This document shows positions 31,878-32,807 of a stretch of 32,807 nt of DNA, piece after piece (positions within the stretch are counted from its first letter, which is position 1; every line of letters begins with the position of its first letter). The translations under genes were made by a program, and so were the position numbers. The notes under the pieces were generated by a model. It worked only from the letters and a program-made list of their open reading frames with translations, did no database searches and had not been told where the DNA came from. The stretch is from NCBI RefSeq assembly GCF_009906795.1, contig NZ_JAAALN010000018.1, positions 1 to 32,807 of the forward strand. The letters run 5' to 3'. The DNA comes from Kineococcus siccus. Lineage in GTDB: Bacteria; Actinomycetota; Actinomycetes; Actinomycetales; Kineococcaceae.

Positions 31878-32728
31878 GAGATGAATCGTAGCTCCATCCT
31901 GTTCGCAGGGTTTTCGATGGCCCGGCGAAGTGGTTTACTGATCGTCGTGTCAGGTCGCACATACAGATGAAATTGCCGACCGGTTGATTGGGCATACTCC
32001 AGGCTATCCGTGAGCTGTCGCGTCAAAGCTTGATACTTCACGTTCTTAATCTCGGTCACGGCCTCCCTGCTTAGCCCGTCTAGGATTCGATTCCGCCCGC
32101 CGATCTTTTGGGCTGCCTTATCGCCGATTGCGTAGAACTCGCGCACGCGGGCCTCACCAGCTTGACCAGTTCTGACTGGCCCCGCACCGCCCCGCAGTTC
32201 TCGGCAGACTGCGATCTGGCGCTGTTGCAGGCTTTCGGTTGCGGTGGCCGAATGTTCAGCTCTGCCGGTTGCTTGTGCTCGTGCGGCGGCTTGGGCTGCT
32301 TTGCGAACGGACTGTGCTTGCTCCGCGGCTGTGGCGATGGCTTCTTCGGCTCGTTGCGCCGCGGAGCCGGCTTGGCTGGCGCCGCGGCCGAGTCCGCTGG
32401 CGGCGTTGCGGCCAATGGCGCGGGCGGCGGCCTCGGCTGTCTCCCGGGCCGCGTTGGCCGCGACTCGTGTGGCGGTCATGCCGAAGCGGGCTCCTGCCCC
32501 TCCTCCGGCGGTACCAAGGGAGACGATGGTGACGGCGGCGGTGGAGGCGCCGCAGCCGGCCAAGTAGGCGCCGGAGCTCTTGTTGACAGCACCAGGTGAA
32601 AGAGCGTCGTTGATGAGGTCAGTGGCGCCGAAGGTGGCGCAGCTGCCGAAGCCACCGAAGAAGTCGGCGACGCCTTGAAGGCTGGGGGCCTGCCCGGTGG
32701 TGTCGGCGTAGAGGAAGGGGTTGTTCAG
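31874..32728 (-). CDS. C-terminal end of an RHS-type toxin with Tox-REase-7-like nuclease domain (5' cut by IS)
   Basis: The open frame runs 284 codons from the IS junction to the stop at 31874; the frame has a TGA just inside the IS end (TTGACA). The first residues, LNNPFLYADTTG, match the end of an RHS repeat core (NNPxxxxDPTG). A spacer with Gly/Ala helices follows, then a long Ala/Glu-rich coiled coil (~90-160). The last ~100 residues hold the toxin: GEARVREFY, GRNRILDGLSREAVTEIKNV, LTRQLTDSLEYAQSTGRQFH and LYVRPDTTISKPL. D...ExK in ILDGL...TEIKNV is the PD-(D/E)xK signature of the Tox-REase-7 group, predicting a DNase. With no original start, it can be expressed only from an internal start such as TTG 32563 or by read-through. 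Confidence 0.78.
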   Translation of the reverse strand: MNNPFLYADTTGQAPSLQGVADFFGGFGSCATFGATDLINDALSPGAVNKSSGAYLAGCGASTAAVTIVSLGTAGGGAGARFGMTATRVAANAARETAEAAARAIGRNAASGLGRGASQAGSAAQRAEEAIATAAEQAQSVRKAAQAAARAQATGRAEHSATATESLQQRQIAVCRELRGGAGPVRTGQAGEARVREFYAIGDKAAQKIGGRNRILDGLSREAVTEIKNVKYQALTRQLTDSLEYAQSTGRQFHLYVRPDTTISKPLRRAIENPANRMELRFIS

Positions 32729-32729
32729 G

Positions 32730-32807
32730 TGTCAACGGCGGACGAAAACGGACCCTCTATCGACGGATGAAAGTTGACCCCCGGGGGTCAGGTGGGGCCT
32801 CGTGGGG
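32730..32807 (+). mobile_element. Left end of an IS21-like insertion sequence (continues beyond the window)
   Basis: The sequence changes abruptly at 32730 from RHS coding DNA to TGTCAACGGCGGACGAAAAC. Two imperfect direct repeats of 20 bp, offset by 25 bp, lie at 32736-32755 and 32761-32780 (15 of 20 bases match; shared core CGGAYGAAA...GACCC). A perfect 16-bp palindrome TGACCCCCGGGGGTCA lies at 32775-32790. Multiple transposase-binding repeats starting with TGT are the usual end structure of IS21-family elements. No transposase is visible inside the window, so the family call is provisional. Confidence 0.62.

Noticed and set aside
1-32807. tRNA-linked attachment site or integrase marking an integrative element
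   Set aside because: No tRNA-like sequence, tyrosine or serine integrase, or matching direct repeats flanking the conjugation region were found by reading; an exact-repeat search was not possible.

Overview
High-GC DNA with GTG/TTG starts, 1-4 bp gene overlaps, ANTAR regulators, cell-wall-binding repeat 2 domains and an actinobacterial-type conjugation locus points to an actinomycete (Actinomycetota). Genus cannot be fixed from the window. No rRNA, tRNA or CRISPR array was seen.

Region 1 (1-9.5 kb) looks like ordinary chromosomal or large-replicon DNA. It holds the 3' end of a PP2C-type phosphatase, a large secreted NHL/Ig/Fn3/cell-wall-binding protein, a membrane PAS-GGDEF-EAL protein for cyclic-di-GMP turnover, a tandem pair of ANTAR regulators and a small unknown gene.

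Region 2 (9.7-13.5 kb, minus strand) has a secreted clan GH-A-like glycoside hydrolase followed by a strong hairpin, and two translationally coupled genes of unknown function. The short divergent gap at 13.47-13.72 kb contains three DnaA-box-like GTCCACA sites, two of them forming a palindrome.

Region 3 (13.7-21.9 kb, plus strand) is an eight-gene type IV secretion/conjugation operon in which every junction overlaps by 1 or 4 bp: degenerate P-loop protein (DUF6668-like), small two-TM protein, single-TM VirB8-like candidate, TrbL/VirB6-like channel protein, SCO6880-family protein, VirB4-like ATPase, TraG/VirD4-like coupling ATPase, DUF4913 protein. No relaxase, integrase, replication protein or peptidoglycan hydrolase is visible in the window, so the element is either partial here or continues outside.

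Region 4 (22.1-23.8 kb) has a membrane protein and a decayed Mrr-like restriction endonuclease whose frameshift lies on a 5-bp triplication.

Region 5 (23.8-32.8 kb) is a polymorphic-toxin locus. A 1732-aa exported DNRLRE/YD-repeat (RHS) protein ends in an unrecognised ~88-aa C-terminal domain and overlaps a small, more AT-rich gene that is probably its immunity gene. Converging from the right edge is the C-terminal end of a second RHS-type toxin with a Tox-REase-7-like nuclease domain and its 4-bp-overlapping putative immunity gene; its RHS body has been cut off by an IS21-like insertion sequence end. Between the two modules lie remnants of an IS256 transposase, an M23 peptidase and an ISL3 transposase. 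The best candidate for undescribed biology is the toxin/immunity pair at 28.77-29.46 kb.
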